DNA of 64,000 nucleotides from Osmia lignaria lignaria (GCF_051020975.1 NW_027478160.1:5292001-5356000), one strand, 5' to 3'. Shown: positions 11,501 through 25,024, counted from the stretch's first letter. Notes: generated by a model from the letters alone, not told the origin. Numbers and translations are program-made.

Positions 11501-13432
11501 TTGCAGATATATCTCAAGGGAAGGGGCCTGACGGGCATATTTCGAGATATTTCTTCTTCTTGTTGTTCTTCTTCTGCACAGCTAAGCTGGAAGTGGCATT
11601 TACAGCTCGCAATAGTGCAGAGTTATCTCAAAGAAAGGGGCCACGGTGTTTCTGTATCTCTATTATGTTGGTGCGGCTTCGGAACTTTTAAATATCTTGA
11701 TATATCTCGAGAACTACGCATCCGATCAAAAAATATCATAGAACATGAAAAGTAGGAAACGTAATTCTCTACAAAAAAGGTCTCTTAACATTTTGCCATA
11801 GCTCTCTTCGTTTCCGAGATATTTGCAGATATATCTCAAGGGAAGGGGCCTGACGGACATATTTCGAGATATTTCTTCTTCTTGTTGTTCTTCTTCTGCA
11901 CAGCTAAGCTGGAAGTGGCATTTGCGGCTCGCACTAGTGCAGAGTTATCTCAAAGAAAGGGGCCACGGTGTTTCTGTATCTCTATTATGTTGGTGCGTCT
12001 TCGGAACTTTTAAATATCTCGATATATCTCGAAAACTACGCTTCTGATCAAAAAATATCATAGAACATAAATTGTAGGAAACATAATTCTCTACAAAAAA
12101 CGTCTCTTAACATTTTGCCATAGCTCGTTTCGTTTCCGAGATATTTGCAGATTCAGCTCAAAGGAACTGGCCTGACGGACATATTTCGAGATATTTCTTC
12201 TTCTTGCTGTTCTTCCTCTGAACAGCTAAGCTGGAAGTGGCATTTGCAGCTCGCAATAGTGCAGAGTTATCTCAAAGAAAGGGGCCACGGTGTTTCTGTA
12301 TCTCTATTATGTTGGTGCGGCTTCGGAACTTTTAAATATCTTGATATATCTCGAGAACTACGCATCTGATCAAAAAATATCATAGAACATAAAAAGTAGG
12401 AAACTTAATTCTCTACAAAAAAGGTCTCTTAACATTTTGCCATAGCTCGCTTCGTTTCCGAGATATTTGCATATTTATCTCAAGGGAAGATGCCTGACGG
12501 ACATATTTCGAGATATTTCTTCTTCTTGTTGTTCTTCTTCTGCACAGCTAAGCTGGAAGTGGCATTTACAGCTCGCAATAGTGCAGAGTTATCTCAAAGA
12601 AAGGGGCCACGGTGTTTCTGTATCTCTATTATGTTGGTGCTGCTTCGGAACTTTTAAATATCTTGATATATCTCGAGAACTACGCATCTGATCAAAAAAT
12701 ATCATAGAACATGAAAAGTAGGAAACTTAATTCTCTACAAAAAAGGTCTCTTAACATTTTGCCATAGCTCTCTTCGTTTCCGAGATATTTGCAGATTTAT
12801 CTCAAGGGAAGGGGCCTGACGGACATATTTCGAGATATTTCTTCTTCTTGTTGTTCTTCTTCTGCACAGCTAAGCTCGAAGTGGCATTTGCAGCTCGCAA
12901 TAGTGCAGAGTTATCTCAAAGAAAGAGGCCACGGTGTTTCTGTACCTCTATTATGTTGGTGCAGCTTCGGAACTTTTAAATATCTTGATATATCTCGAGA
13001 ACTACGCATCTGATATAAAAATATCATCGAACATAAAAAGTAGGAAACTTAATTCTCTACAAAAAAGGTCTCTTAACATTTTGCCATAGCTCGCTTCGTT
13101 TCCGAGATATTTGCAGATTTATCTCAAGGGAAGTGGCCTGACGGACATATTTCGAGATATTTCTTCTTCTTGTTGTTCTTCTTCTGCACAGCTAAGCTGG
13201 AAGTGGCATTTGCAGCTCGCAAGAGTGCAGAGTTATCCCAAAGAAAGGGGCCACGGTGTTTCTGTATCTCTATTATGTTGGTGCGGCTTCGGAACTTTTA
13301 CATATCTCGATATATCTCGAAAACTACGCTTCTGATCAAAAAATATCATAGAACACAAATTGTAGCAAACATAATTCTCTACAAAAAAGGTCTCTTAACA
13401 TTTTGCCATAGCTCGCTTCGTTTCCGAGATAT
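11501..13432 (+). repeat. 6-mer HOR (1932 bp)
   Basis: It repeats the six marked units of the previous block in the same order (GACGGGCAT, GCGTCTTC, CTCTGAACAG, GAAGATGCC, AGCTCGAAG, TTATCCCAAAG). New private changes are CTGATATAAAAAT after 13011 and GAACACAAATTGTAGCAAAC after 13350. The next unit starts with GACGGGCAT again. Confidence 0.83.
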
Positions 13433-15042
13433 TTGCAGATATATCTCAAGGGAAGGGGCCTGACGGGCATATTTCGAGATATTTCTTCTTCTTGTTGTTC
13501 TTCTTCTGCACAGCTAAGCTGGAAGTGGCATTTACAGCTCGCAATAGTGCAGAGTTATCTCAAAGAAAGGGGCCACGGTGTTTCTGTATCTCTATTATGT
13601 TGGTGCGGCTTCGGAACTTTTAAATATCTTGATATATCTCGAGAACTACGCATCCGATCAAAAAATATCATAGAACATGAAAAGTAGGAAACGTAATTCT
13701 CTACAAAAAAGGTCTCTTAACATTTTGCCATAGCTCTCTTCGTTTCCGAGATATTTGCAGATATATCTCAAGGGAAGGGGCCTGACGGACATATTTCGAG
13801 ATATTTCTTCTTCTTGTTGTTCTTCTTCTGCACAGCTAAGCTGGAAGTGGCATTTGCGGCTCGCACTAGTGCAGAGTTATCTCAAAGAAAGGGGCCACGG
13901 TGTTTCTGTATCTCTATTATGTTGGTGCGTCTTCGGAACTTTTAAATATCTCGATATATCTCGAGAACTACGCATCTGATCAAAAAATATCATCGAACAT
14001 AAAAAGTAGGAAACTTAATTCTCTACAAAAAAGGTCTCTTAACATTTTGCCATAGCTCGCTTCGTTTCCGAGATATTTGCAGATTTATCTCAAGGGAAGT
14101 GGCCTGACGGACATATTTCGAGATATTTCTTCTTCTTGTTGTTCTTCTTCTGCACAGCTAAGCTGGAAGTGGCATTTACAGCTCGCAATAGTGCAGAGTT
14201 ATCTCAAAGAAAGGGGCCACGGTGTTTCTGTATCTCTATTATGTTGGTGCTGCTTCGGAACTTTTAAATATCTTGATATATCTAGAGAACTACGCATCTG
14301 ATCAAAAAATATCATAGAACATGAAAAGTAGGAAACTTAATTCTCTACAAAAAAGGTCTCTTAACATTTTGCCATAGCTCTCTTCGTTTCCGAGATATTT
14401 GCAGATTTATCTCAAGGGAAGGGGCCTGACGGACATATTTCGAGATATTTCTTCTTCTTGTTGTTCTTCTTCTGCACAGCTAAGCTCGAAGTGGCATTTG
14501 CAGCTCGCAATAGTGCAGAGTTATCTCAAAGAAAGAGGCCACGGTGTTTCTGTACCTCTATTATGTTGGTGCAGCTTCGGAACTTTTAAATATCTTGATA
14601 TATCTCGAGAACTACGCATCTGATATAAAAATATCATCGAACATAAAAAGTAGGAAACTTAATTCTCTACAAAAAAGGTCTCTTAACATTTTGCCATAGC
14701 TCGCTTCGTTTCCGAGATATTTGCAGATTTATCTCAAGGGAAGTGGCCTGACGGACATATTTCGAGATATTTCTTCTTCTTGTTGTTCTTCTTCTGCACA
14801 GCTAAGCTGGAAGTGGCATTTGCAGCTCGCAAGAGTGCAGAGTTATCCCAAAGAAAGGGGCCACGGTGTTTCTGTATCTCTATTATGTTGGTGCGGCTTC
14901 GGAACTTTTACATATCTCGATATATCTCGAAAACTACGCTTCTGATCAAAAAATATCATAGAACACAAATTGTAGCAAACATAATTCTCTACAAAAAAGG
15001 TCTCTTAACATTTTGCCAAAGCTCGCTTCGTTTCCGAGATAT
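13433..15042 (+). repeat. 5-mer HOR (1610 bp) with two hybrid monomers
   Basis: Order: the GACGGGCAT unit; a hybrid at 13755 (front of the GCGTCTTC unit, tail of the CATCGAAC type); a hybrid at 14077 (front GAAGTGGCC, rear GGTGCTGCTTC); the AGCTCGAAG unit; the TTATCCCAAAG unit. Compared with the 6-mer, the GGAACTGG unit is missing and its neighbours are recombined. This fits one or more unequal exchanges inside monomers. Confidence 0.8.
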
Positions 15043-16652
15043 TTGCAGATATATCTCAAGGGAAGGGGCCTGACGGGCATATTTCGAGATATTTCTTCTT
15101 CTTGTTGTTCTTCTTCTGCACAGCTAAGCTGGAAGTGGCATTTACAGCTCGCAATAGTGCAGAGTTATCTCAAAGAAAGGGGCCACGGTGTTTCTGTATC
15201 TCTATTATGTTGGTGCGGCTTCGGAACTTTTAAATATCTTGATATATCTCGAGAACTACGCATCCGATCAAAAAATATCATAGAACATGAAAAGTAGGAA
15301 ACGTAATTCTCTACAAAAAAGGTCTCTTAACATTTTGCCATAGCTCTCTTCGTTTCCGAGATATTTGCAGATATATCTCAAGGGAAGGGGCCTGACGGAC
15401 ATATTTCGAGATATTTCTTCTTCTTGTTGTTCTTCTTCTGCACAGCTAAGCTGGAAGTGGCATTTGCGGCTTGCACTAGTGCAGAGTTATCTCAAAGAAA
15501 GGGGCCACGGTGTTTCTGTATCTCTATTATGTTGGTGCGTCTTCGGAACTTTTAAATATCTCGATATATCTCGAAAACTACGCTTCTGATCAAAAAATAT
15601 CATAGAACATAAATTGTAGGAAACATAATTCTCTACAAAAAACGTCTCTTAACATTTTGCCATAGCTCGTTTCGTTTCCGAGATATTTGCAGATTCAGCT
15701 CAAAGGAACTGGCCTGACGGACATATTTCGAGATATTTCTTCTTCTTGTTGTTCTTCCTCTGCACAGCTAAGCTGGAAGTGGCATTTGCGGCTCGCAATA
15801 GTGCAGAGTTATCTCAAAGAAAGGGGCCACGGTGTTTCTGTATCTCTATTATGTTGGTGCGGCTTCGGAACTTTTAAATATCTTGATATATCTCGAGAAC
15901 TACGCATCTGATCAAAAAATATCATAGAACATAAAAAGTAGGAAAATTAATTCTCTACAAAAAAGGTCTCTTAACATTTTGCCATAGCTCGCTTCGTTTC
16001 CGAGATATTTGCATATTTATCTCAAGGGAAGGGGCCTGACGGACATATTTCGAGATATTTCTTCTTCTTGTTGTTCTTCTTCTGCACAGCTAAGCTCGAA
16101 GTGGCATTTGCAGCTCGCAATAGTGCAGAGTTATCTCAAAGAAAGAGGCCACGGTGTTTCTGTACCTCTATTATGTTGGTGCAGCTTCGGAACTTTTAAA
16201 TATCTTGATATATCTCGAGAACTACGCATCTGATCAAAAAATATCATAGAACATGAAAAGTAGGAAACTTAATTCTCTACAAAAAAGGTCTCTTAACATT
16301 TTGCCATAGCTCTCTTCGTTTCCGAGATATTTGCAGATTTATCTCAAGGGAAGGGGCCTGACGGACATATTTCGAGATATTTCTTCTTCTTGTTGTTCTT
16401 CTTCTAGACAGCTAAGCTGGAAGTGGCATTTGCAGCTCGCAAGAGTGCAGAGTTATCCCAAAGAAAGGGGCCACGGTGTTTCTGTATCTCTATTATGTTG
16501 GTGCGGCTTCGGAACTTTTACATATCTCGATATATCTCGAAAACTACGCTTCTGATCAAAAAATATCATAGAACATAAATTGTAGGAAACATAATTCTCT
16601 ACAAAAAAGGTCTCTTAACATTTTGCCAAAGCTCGCTTCGTTTCCGAGATAT
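15043..16652 (+). repeat. 5-mer HOR copy A (1610 bp)
   Basis: Ordered marks: 15043 preceded by TTGCCAAAGCTC; 15365 CGGCTTGCACTAG with GCGTCTTC; 15687 GGAACTGG; 16009 TTGCATATT joined to AGCTCGAAG; 16331 TTCTAGACAG with TTATCCC. The same five units with the same private changes follow immediately at 16653-18262, so this is a true tandem HOR. Confidence 0.88.
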
Positions 16653-18262
16653 TTGCAGATATATCTCAAGGGAAGGGGCCTGACGGGCATATTTCGAGAT
16701 ATTTCTTCTTCTTGTTGTTCTTCTTCTGCACAGCTAAGCTGGAAGTGGCATTTACAGCTCGCAATAGTGCAGAGTTATCTCAAAGAAAGGGGCCACGGTG
16801 TTTCTGTATCTCTATTATGTTGGTGCGGCTTCGGAACTTTTAAATATCTTGATATATCTCGAGAACTACGCATCCGATCAAAAAATATCATAGAACATGA
16901 AAAGTAGGAAACGTAATTCTCTACAAAAAAGGTCTCTTAACATTTTGCCATAGCTCTCTTCGTTTCCGAGATATTTGCAGATATATCTCAAGGGAAGGGG
17001 CCTGACGGACATATTTCGAGATATTTCTTCTTCTTGTTGTTCTTCTTCTGCACAGCTAAGCTGGAAGTGGCATTTGCGGCTTGCACTAGTGCAGAGTTAT
17101 CTCAAAGAAAGGGGCCACGGTGTTTCTGTATCTCTATTATGTTGGTGCGTCTTCGGAACTTTTAAATATCTCGATATATCTCGAAAACTACGCTTCTGAT
17201 CAAAAAATATCATAGAACATAAATTGTAGGAAACATAATTCGCTACAAAAAACGTCTCTTAACATTTTGCCATAGCTCGTTTCGTTTCCGAGATATTTGC
17301 AGATTCAGCTCAAAGGAACTGGCCTGACGGACATATTTCGAGATATTTCTTCTTCTTGTTGTTCTTCCTCTGCACAGCTAAGCTGGAAGTGGCATTTGCA
17401 GCTCGCAATAGTGCAGAGTTATCTCAAAGAAAGGGGCCACGGTGTTTCTGTATCTCTATTATGTTGGTGCGGCTTCGGAACTTTTAAATATCTTGATATA
17501 TCTCGAGAACTACGCATCTGATCAAAAAATATCATAGAACATAAAAAGTAGGAAAATTAATTCTCTACAAAAAAGGTCTCTTAACATTTTGCCATAGCTC
17601 GCTTCGTTTCCGAGATATTTGCATATTTATCTCAAGGGAAGGGGCCTGACGGACATATTTCGAGATATTTCTTCTTCTTGTTGTTCTTCTTCTGCACAGC
17701 TAAGCTCGAAGTGGCATTTGCAGCTCGCAATAGTGCAGAGTTATCTCAAAGAAAGAGGCCACGGTGTTTCTGTACCTCTATTATGTTGGTGCAGCTTCGG
17801 AACTTTTAAATATCTTGATATATCTCGAGAACTACGCATCTGATCAAAAAATATCATAGAACATGAAAAGTAGGAAACTTAATTCTCTACAAAAAAGGTC
17901 TCTTAACATTTTGCCATAGCTCTCTTCGTTTCCGAGATATTTGCAGATTTATCTCAAGGGAAGGGGCCTGACGGACATATTTCGAGATATTTCTTCTTCT
18001 TGTTGTTCTTCTTCTAGACAGCTAAGCTGGAAGTGGCATTTGCAGCTCGCAAGAGTGCAGAGTTATCCCAAAGAAAGGGGCCACGGTGTTTCTGTATCTC
18101 TATTATGTTGGTGCGGCTTCGGAACTTTTACATATCTCGATATATCTCGAAAACTACGCTTCTGATCAAAAAATATCATAGAACATAAATTGTAGGAAAC
18201 ATAATTCTCGACAAAAAAGGTCTCTTAACATTTTGCCATAGCTCATTTCGTTTCCGAGATAT
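16653..18262 (+). repeat. 5-mer HOR copy B (1610 bp)
   Basis: Nearly identical to 15043-16652. Differences I can see are GCAGCTCGCAATAG against GCGGCTCGCAATAG, AATTCGCTAC against AATTCTCTAC near 17242, and AATTCTCGAC near 18208. Toward its end it changes to CCATAGCTCATTTCG, the lead-in of a different unit type at 18263. Confidence 0.88.
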
Positions 18263-21200
18263 TTGCAGATATATCTCAAGGGAAGGGTCCTGATGGACAT
18301 ATTTCGAGATATTTCTTCTTCTTGTTGTTCTTTTTCTGCACAGCTAAACTGGAAGTGGCATTTCCAGCTCGCAATCGTGCAGAGTTATCTCAAAGAAAGG
18401 GGCCACGGTGTTTCTGTATCTCTATTACGTTGGTGCGGCTTCGGAACTTTTAAATATCTTGATATATCTCGCGAACTACGCATCCGATCAAAAAATATCA
18501 TAGAACATGAAAAGTAGGAAACTTAATTCTCTACAAAAAAGGTCTCTTAACATTTTGCCATAGCTCTCTTCGTTTCCGAGATATTTGCAGATATATCTCA
18601 AGGGAAGGGGCCTAACGGACATATTTCGAGATATTTCTTCTTCTTGTTGTTCTTCTTCTGCACAGCTAAGCTGGAAGTGGCATTTGCGGCTCGCACTAGT
18701 GCAGAGTTATCTCAAAGAAAGTGGCCACGGTGTTTCTGTATCTCTATTATGTTGTTGCGGCTTCGGAACTTTTACATATCTCGATATATCTCGAAAACTA
18801 CGCTTCTGATCAAAAAATATCATAGAACATAAATTGTAGGAAACATAATTCTCTACAAAAAAGGTCTCTTAACATTTTGCCATAGCTCGCTTCGTTTCCG
18901 AGATATTTGCAGATTTATCTCAAGGGAAGGGTGCTGATGGACATACTTCGAGATATTTCTTCTTCTTGTTGTTCTTTTTCTGCACAGCTAAACTGGAAGT
19001 GGCATTTCCAGCTCGCAATCGTGCAGAGTTATCTCAAAGAAAGGGGCCACGGTGTTTCTGTACCTCTATTATGTTGGTGCGGCTTCGGAACTTTTAAATA
19101 TCTTGATATATCTCGATAACTACGCATCTGATCAAAAAATATCATAGAACATAAAAAGTAGGAAACTTAATTCTCTACAAAAAAGGTCTCTTAACATTTT
19201 GCCATAGCTCGCTTCGTTTCCGAGATATTTGCATATTTATCTCAAGGGAAGATGCCTGACGGACATATTTCGAGATATTTCTTCTTCTTGTTGTTCTTCT
19301 TCTGCACAGCTAAGCTGGAAGTGGCATTTACAGCTCGCAATAGTGCAGAGTTATCTCAAAGAAAGGGGCCACGGTGTTTCTGTATCTCTATTATGTTGGT
19401 GCTGCTTCGGAACTTTTAAATATCTTGATATATCTCGAGAACTACGCATCTGATCAAAAAATATCATACAACATGAAAAGTAGGAAACTTAATTCTCTAC
19501 AAAAAAGGTCTCTTAACATTTTGCCATAGCTCTCTTCGTTTCCGAGATATTTGCAGATTTATCTCAAGGGAAGGGGCCTGACGGACATATTTCGAGATAT
19601 TTCTTCTTCTTGTTGTTCTTCTTCTGCACAGCTAAGCTCGAAGTGGCATTTGCAGCTCGCAATAGTGCAGAGTTATCTCAAAGAAAGAGGCCACGGTGTT
19701 TCTGTACCTCTATTATGTTGGTGCAGCTTCGGAACTTTTAAATATCTTGATATATCTCGAGAACTACGCATCTGATCAAAAAATATCATCGAACATAAAA
19801 AGTAGGAAACTTAATTCTCTACAAAAAAGGTCTCTTAACATTTTGCCATAGCTCGCTTCGTTTCCGAGATATTTGCAGATTTATCTCAAGGGAAGTGGCC
19901 TGACGGACATATTTCGAGATATTTCTTCTTCTTGTTGTTCTTCTTCTGCACAGCTAAGCTGGAAGTGGCATTTGCAGCTCGCAATCGTGCAGAGTTATCT
20001 CAAAGAAAGGGGCCACGGTGTTTCTGTATCTCTATTACGTTGGTGCGGCTTCGGAACTTTTAAATATCTTGATATATCTCGATAACTACGCCTCTGATCG
20101 AAAAATATCATAGAACATAAAAAGTAGGAAACTTAATTCTCTACAAAAAAAGTCTCTTAACATTTTGCCATAGCACGCTTCGTTTCCGAGATATTTGCAG
20201 ATTTATCTCAAGGGAAGGGGCCTGACGGACATATTTCGAGATATTTCTTCTTCTTGTTGTTCTTCTTCTGCACAGCTAAGCTGGAAGTGGCATTTGCGGC
20301 TCGCACTAGTGCAGAGTTATCTCAAAGAAAGGGGCCACGGTGTTTCTGTATCTCTATTATGTTGGTGCGGCTTCGGAACTTTTAAATATCTCGATATATC
20401 TCGAAAACTACGCTTCTGATAAAAAAATATCATAGAACATAAATTGTAGCAAACATAATTCTCTACAAAAAAGGTCTCTTAACATTTTGCCATAGCTCGC
20501 TTCGTTTCCGAGATATTTGCAGATATATCTCAAGGGAAGGGGCCTGACGGGCATATTTCGAGATATTTCTTCTTCTTGTTGTTCTTCTTCTGCACAGCTA
20601 AGCTGGAAGTGGCATTTGCGGCTCGCACTAGTGCAGAGTTATCTCAAAGAAAGGGGCCACGGTGTTTCTGTATCTCTATTATGTTGGTGCGTCTTCGGAA
20701 CTTTTAAATATCTCGATATATCTCGAAAACTACTCTTCTGATCAAAAAATATCATAGAACATAAATTGTAGGAAACATAATTCTCTACAAAAAACGTCTC
20801 TTAACATTTTGCCATAGCTCGTTTCGTTTCCGAGATATTTGCAGATTCAGCTCAAAGGAACTGGCCTGACGGACATATTTCGAGATATTTCTTCTTCTTG
20901 TTGTTCTTCCTCTGCACAGCTAAGCTGGAAGTGGCATTTGCAGCTCGCAATAGTGCAGAGTTATCTCAAAGAAAGGGGCCACGGTGTTTCTGTATCTCTA
21001 TTATGTTGGTGCGGCTTCGGAACTTTTAAATATCTTGATATATCTCGAGAACTACGCATCTGATCAAAAAATATCATAGAACATAAAAAGTAGGAAAATT
21101 AATTCTCTACAAAAAAGGTCTCTTAACATTTTGCCATAGCTCGCTTCGTTTCCGAGATATTTGCATATTTATCTCAAGGGAAGGGGCCTGACGGACATAT

Positions 21201-21482
21201 TTCGAGATATTTCTTCTTCTTGTTGTTCTTCTTCTGCACAGCTAAGCTCGAAGTGGCATTTGCAGCTCGCAATAGTGCAGAGTTATCTCAAAGAAAGAGG
21301 CCACGGTGTTTCTGTACCTCTATTATGTTGGTGCAGCTTCGGAACTTTTAAATATCTTGATATATCTCGAGAACTACGCATCTGATCAAAAAATATCATC
21401 GAACATAAAAAGTAGGAAACTTAATTCTCTACAAAAAAGGTCTCTTAACATTTTGCCATAGCTCGCTTCGTTTCCGGGATAT
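18263..21482 (+). repeat. Mosaic zone of recombined HOR fragments
   Basis: Ten units with no simple period. Units 18263 and 18907 have GGGTCCTGATGG or GGGTGCTGATGG fronts with AATCGTGCAG. Units 19229 and 19551 copy 9891 and 10213. Unit 19873 is a hybrid with a 10535-type front and an AATCGTGCAG, CTCGATAAC rear. Unit 20517 fuses a GACGGGCAT front to a GCGTCTTC rear. Units 20839 and 21161 copy 17297 and 17619. The zone reads as several rearrangements of the 8.9-18.3 kb family. Confidence 0.75.
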
Positions 21483-24400
21483 TTGCAGATTTATCTCAAG
21501 GGAAGTAGCCTGACGGACATATTTCGAGATATTTCTTCTTCTTGTTGTTCTTCTTCTGCACAGCTAAGCTGGAAGTGGCATTTGCAGCTCGCAAGAGTGC
21601 AGAGTTATCCCAAAGAAAGGGGCCACGGTGTTTCTGTATCTCTATTATGTTGGTGCGGCTTCGGAACTTTTACATATCTCGATATATCTCGAAAACTACG
21701 CTTCTGATCAAAAAATATCATAGAACATAAATTGTAGGAAACATAATTCTCTACAAAAAAGGTCTCTTAACATTTTGCCATAGCTCGCTTCGTTTCCGAG
21801 ATATTTGCAGATTTATCTCAAGGGAAGGGTGCTGATGGACATACTTCGAGATATTTCTTCTTCTTGTTGTTCTTTTTCTGCACAGCTAAACTGGAAGTGG
21901 CATTTCCAGCTCGCAATCGTGCAGAGTTATCTCAAAGAAAGGGGCCACGGTGTTTCTGTATCTCTATTATGTTGGTGCGGCTTCGGAACTTTTAAATATC
22001 TTGATATATCTCGATAACTACGCCTCTGATCGAAAAATATCATAGAACATAAAAAGTAGGAAACTTAATTCTCTACAAAAAAAGTCTCTTAACATTTTGC
22101 CATAGCACGCTTCGTTTCCGAGATATTTGCAGATTTATCTCAAGGGAAGGGGCCTGACGGACATATTTCGAGATATTTCTTCTTCTTGTTGTTCTTCTTC
22201 TGCACAGCTAAGCTGGAAGTGGCATTTGCGGCTCGCACTAGTGCAGAGTTATCTCAAAGAAAGGAGCCACGGTGTTTCTGTATCTCTATTATGTTGGTGC
22301 GGCTTCGGAACTTTTAAATATCTCGATATATCTCGAAAACTACGCTTCTGATCAAAAAATATCATAGAACATAAATTGTAGGAAACATAATTCTCTACAA
22401 GAAACGTCTCTTAGCATTTTGCCATAGCTCGCTTCGTTTCCGAGATATTTGCAGATTCAGCTCAAAGGAACGGGCCTGACGGACATATTTCGAGATACTT
22501 CTTCTTCTTGTTGTTCTTCCTCTGCACAGCTAAGCTGGAAGTGGCATTTGCAGCTCGCAATAGTGCAGAGTTATCTCAAAGAAAGGGGCCACGGTGTTTC
22601 TGTATCTCTATTATGATGGTGCGGCTTCGGAACTTTTAAATATCTTGATATATCTCGAGAACTACGCATCTGATCAAAAAATATCATAGAACATGAAAAG
22701 TAGGAAACTTAATTCTCTACAAAAAAGGTCTCTTAACATTTTGCCATAGCTCTCTTCGTTTCCGAGATATTTGCAGATTTATCTCAAGGGAAGGGGCCTG
22801 ACGGACATATTTCGAGATATTTCTTCTTCTTGTTGTTCTTCCTCTGCACAGCTAAGCTGGAAGTGGCATTTGCAGCTCGCAATAGTGCAGAGTTATCCCA
22901 AAGAAAGGGGCCACGGTGTTTCTGTATCTCTATTATGTTGGTGCGGCTTCGGAACTTTTACATATCTCGATATATCTCGAAAACTACGCTTCTGATCAAA
23001 AAATATCATAGAACATAAATTGTAGGAAACATAATTCTCTACAAAAAAGGTCTCTTAACATTTTGCCATAGCTCGCTTCGTTTCCGAGATATTTGCAGAT
23101 TTATCTCAAGGGAAGGGTGCTGATGGACATATTTCGAGATATTTCTTCTTCTTGTTGTTCTTTTTCTGCACAGCTAAACTGGAAGTGGCATTTCCAGCTC
23201 GCAATCGTGCAGAGTTATCTCAAAGAAAGGGGCCACGGTGTTTCTGTATCTCTATTATGTTGGTGCGGCTTCGGAACTTTTAAATATCTTGATATATCTC
23301 GATAACTACGCCTCTGATCGAAAAATATCATAGAACATAAAAAGTAGGAAACTTAATTCTCTACAAAAAAAGTCTCTTAACATTTTGCCATAGCACGCTT
23401 CGTTTCCGAGATATTTGCAGATTTATCTCAAGGGAAGGGGCCTGACGGACATATTTCGAGACATTTCTTCTTCTTGTTGTTCTTCTTCTGCACAGCTAAG
23501 CTGGAAGTGGCATTTGCGGCTCGCACTAGTGCAGAGTTATCTCAAAGAAAGGAGCCACGGTGTTTCTGCATCTCTATTATGTTGGTGCGGCTTCGGAACT
23601 TTTAAATATCTCGATATATCTCGAGAACTACGCATCTGATCAAAAAATATCCCCGAACATAAAAAGTAGGAAACATAATTCTCTACAAAAAAGGTCTCTT
23701 AACATTTTGCCATAGCTCGCTTCGTTTCCGAGATATTTGCAGATTTATCTCAAGGGAAGTGGCCTGACGGACATATTTCGAGATATTTCTTCTTCTTGTT
23801 GTTCTTCTTCTGCACAGCTAAGCTGGAAGTGGCATTTGCGGCTCGCACTAGTGCAGAGTTGTCTCAACGAAAGGGGCCACGGTGTTTCTGTATCTCTATT
23901 ATGTTGGTGCGGCTTCGGAACTTTTAAATATCTCGATATATCTCGAAAACTACGCTTCTGATCAAAAAATATCATAGAACATAAATTGTAGGAAGCATAA
24001 TTCTCTACAAAAAAGGTCTCTTAACATTTTGCCATAGCTCGCTTCGTTTCCGAGATATTTGCAGATATATCTCAAGGGAAGGGGCCTGACGGACATATTT
24101 CGAGATATTTCTTCTTCTTGTTGTTCTTCTTCTGCACAGCTAAGCTGGAAGTGGCATTTACAGCTCGCAATAGTGCAGAGTTATCTCAAAGAAAGGGGCC
24201 ACGGTGTTTCTGTATCTCTATTATGTTGGTGCGGCTTCGGAACTTTTAAATATCTTGATATATCTCGAGAACTACGCATCTGATCAAAAAATATCATAGA
24301 ACATGAAAAGTAGGAAACTTAATTCTCTACAAAAAAGGTCTCTTAACATTTTGCCATAGCTCTCTTCGTTTCCGAGATATTTGCAGATTTATCTCAAGGG

Positions 24401-25024
24401 AAGGGGCCTGACGGACATATTTCGAAATATTTCTTCTTCTTGTTGTTCTTCTTCTGCACAGCTAAGCTGAAAGTGGCATTTGCAGCTCGCAATAGTGCAG
24501 AGTTATCTCAAAGAAAGGGGCCACGGTGTTTCTGTATCTCTATTATGTTGGTGCGGCTTCGGAACTTTTAAATATCTTGATATATCTCGAGAACTACGCG
24601 TCTGATCAAAAAATATCATAGAACATAAAAAGTAGGAAACTTAATTCTCTACAAAAACGGTCTCTAAACATTTTGCCATAGCTCGCTTCGTTTCCGGGAT
24701 ATTTGCAGATTTATCTCAAGGGAAGTAGCCTGACGGACATATTTCGAGATATTTCTTCTTCTTGTTGTTCTTCTTCTGCACAGCTAAGCTGGAAGTGGCA
24801 TTTGCAGCTCGCAAGAGTGCAGAGTTATCCCAAAGAAAGGGGCCACGGTGTTTCTGTATCTCGATTATGTTGGTGCGGCTTCGGAACTTTTACATATCTC
24901 GATATATCTCGAAAACTACGCTTCTGATCAAAAAATATCATAGAACATAAATTGTAGGAAACATAATTCTCTACAAAAAAGGTCTCTTAACATTTTGCCA
25001 TAGCTCGCTTCGTTTCCGAGATAT
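21483..25024 (+). repeat. Mosaic zone with a recurring GATGGACAT / AAAGGAGCC pair
   Basis: The two-unit pair at 21805-22448 (GGGTGCTGATGG unit then AAAGGAGCC unit) recurs at 23093-23736 and also at 6671-7314, 15,134 bp (47 units) upstream of the first. Unit 21483 (TTTCCGGGAT, GAAGTAGCC, TTATCCC) recurs at 24703, an offset of 10 units. Units 22449 and 24381 carry premature stops in the recurrent open frame. Confidence 0.72.
23737..24380 (+). repeat. 2-monomer block repeated at 25025-25668 (4-unit offset)
   Basis: Both copies have GAAGTGGCC, GAGTTGTCTCAACG and GGAAGCATAATTC in the first unit, and CATTTACAGCTCG in the second. The second copy adds TCTGCTTCT at about 25400. The intervening units 24381 and 24703 differ. 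Confidence 0.75.
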
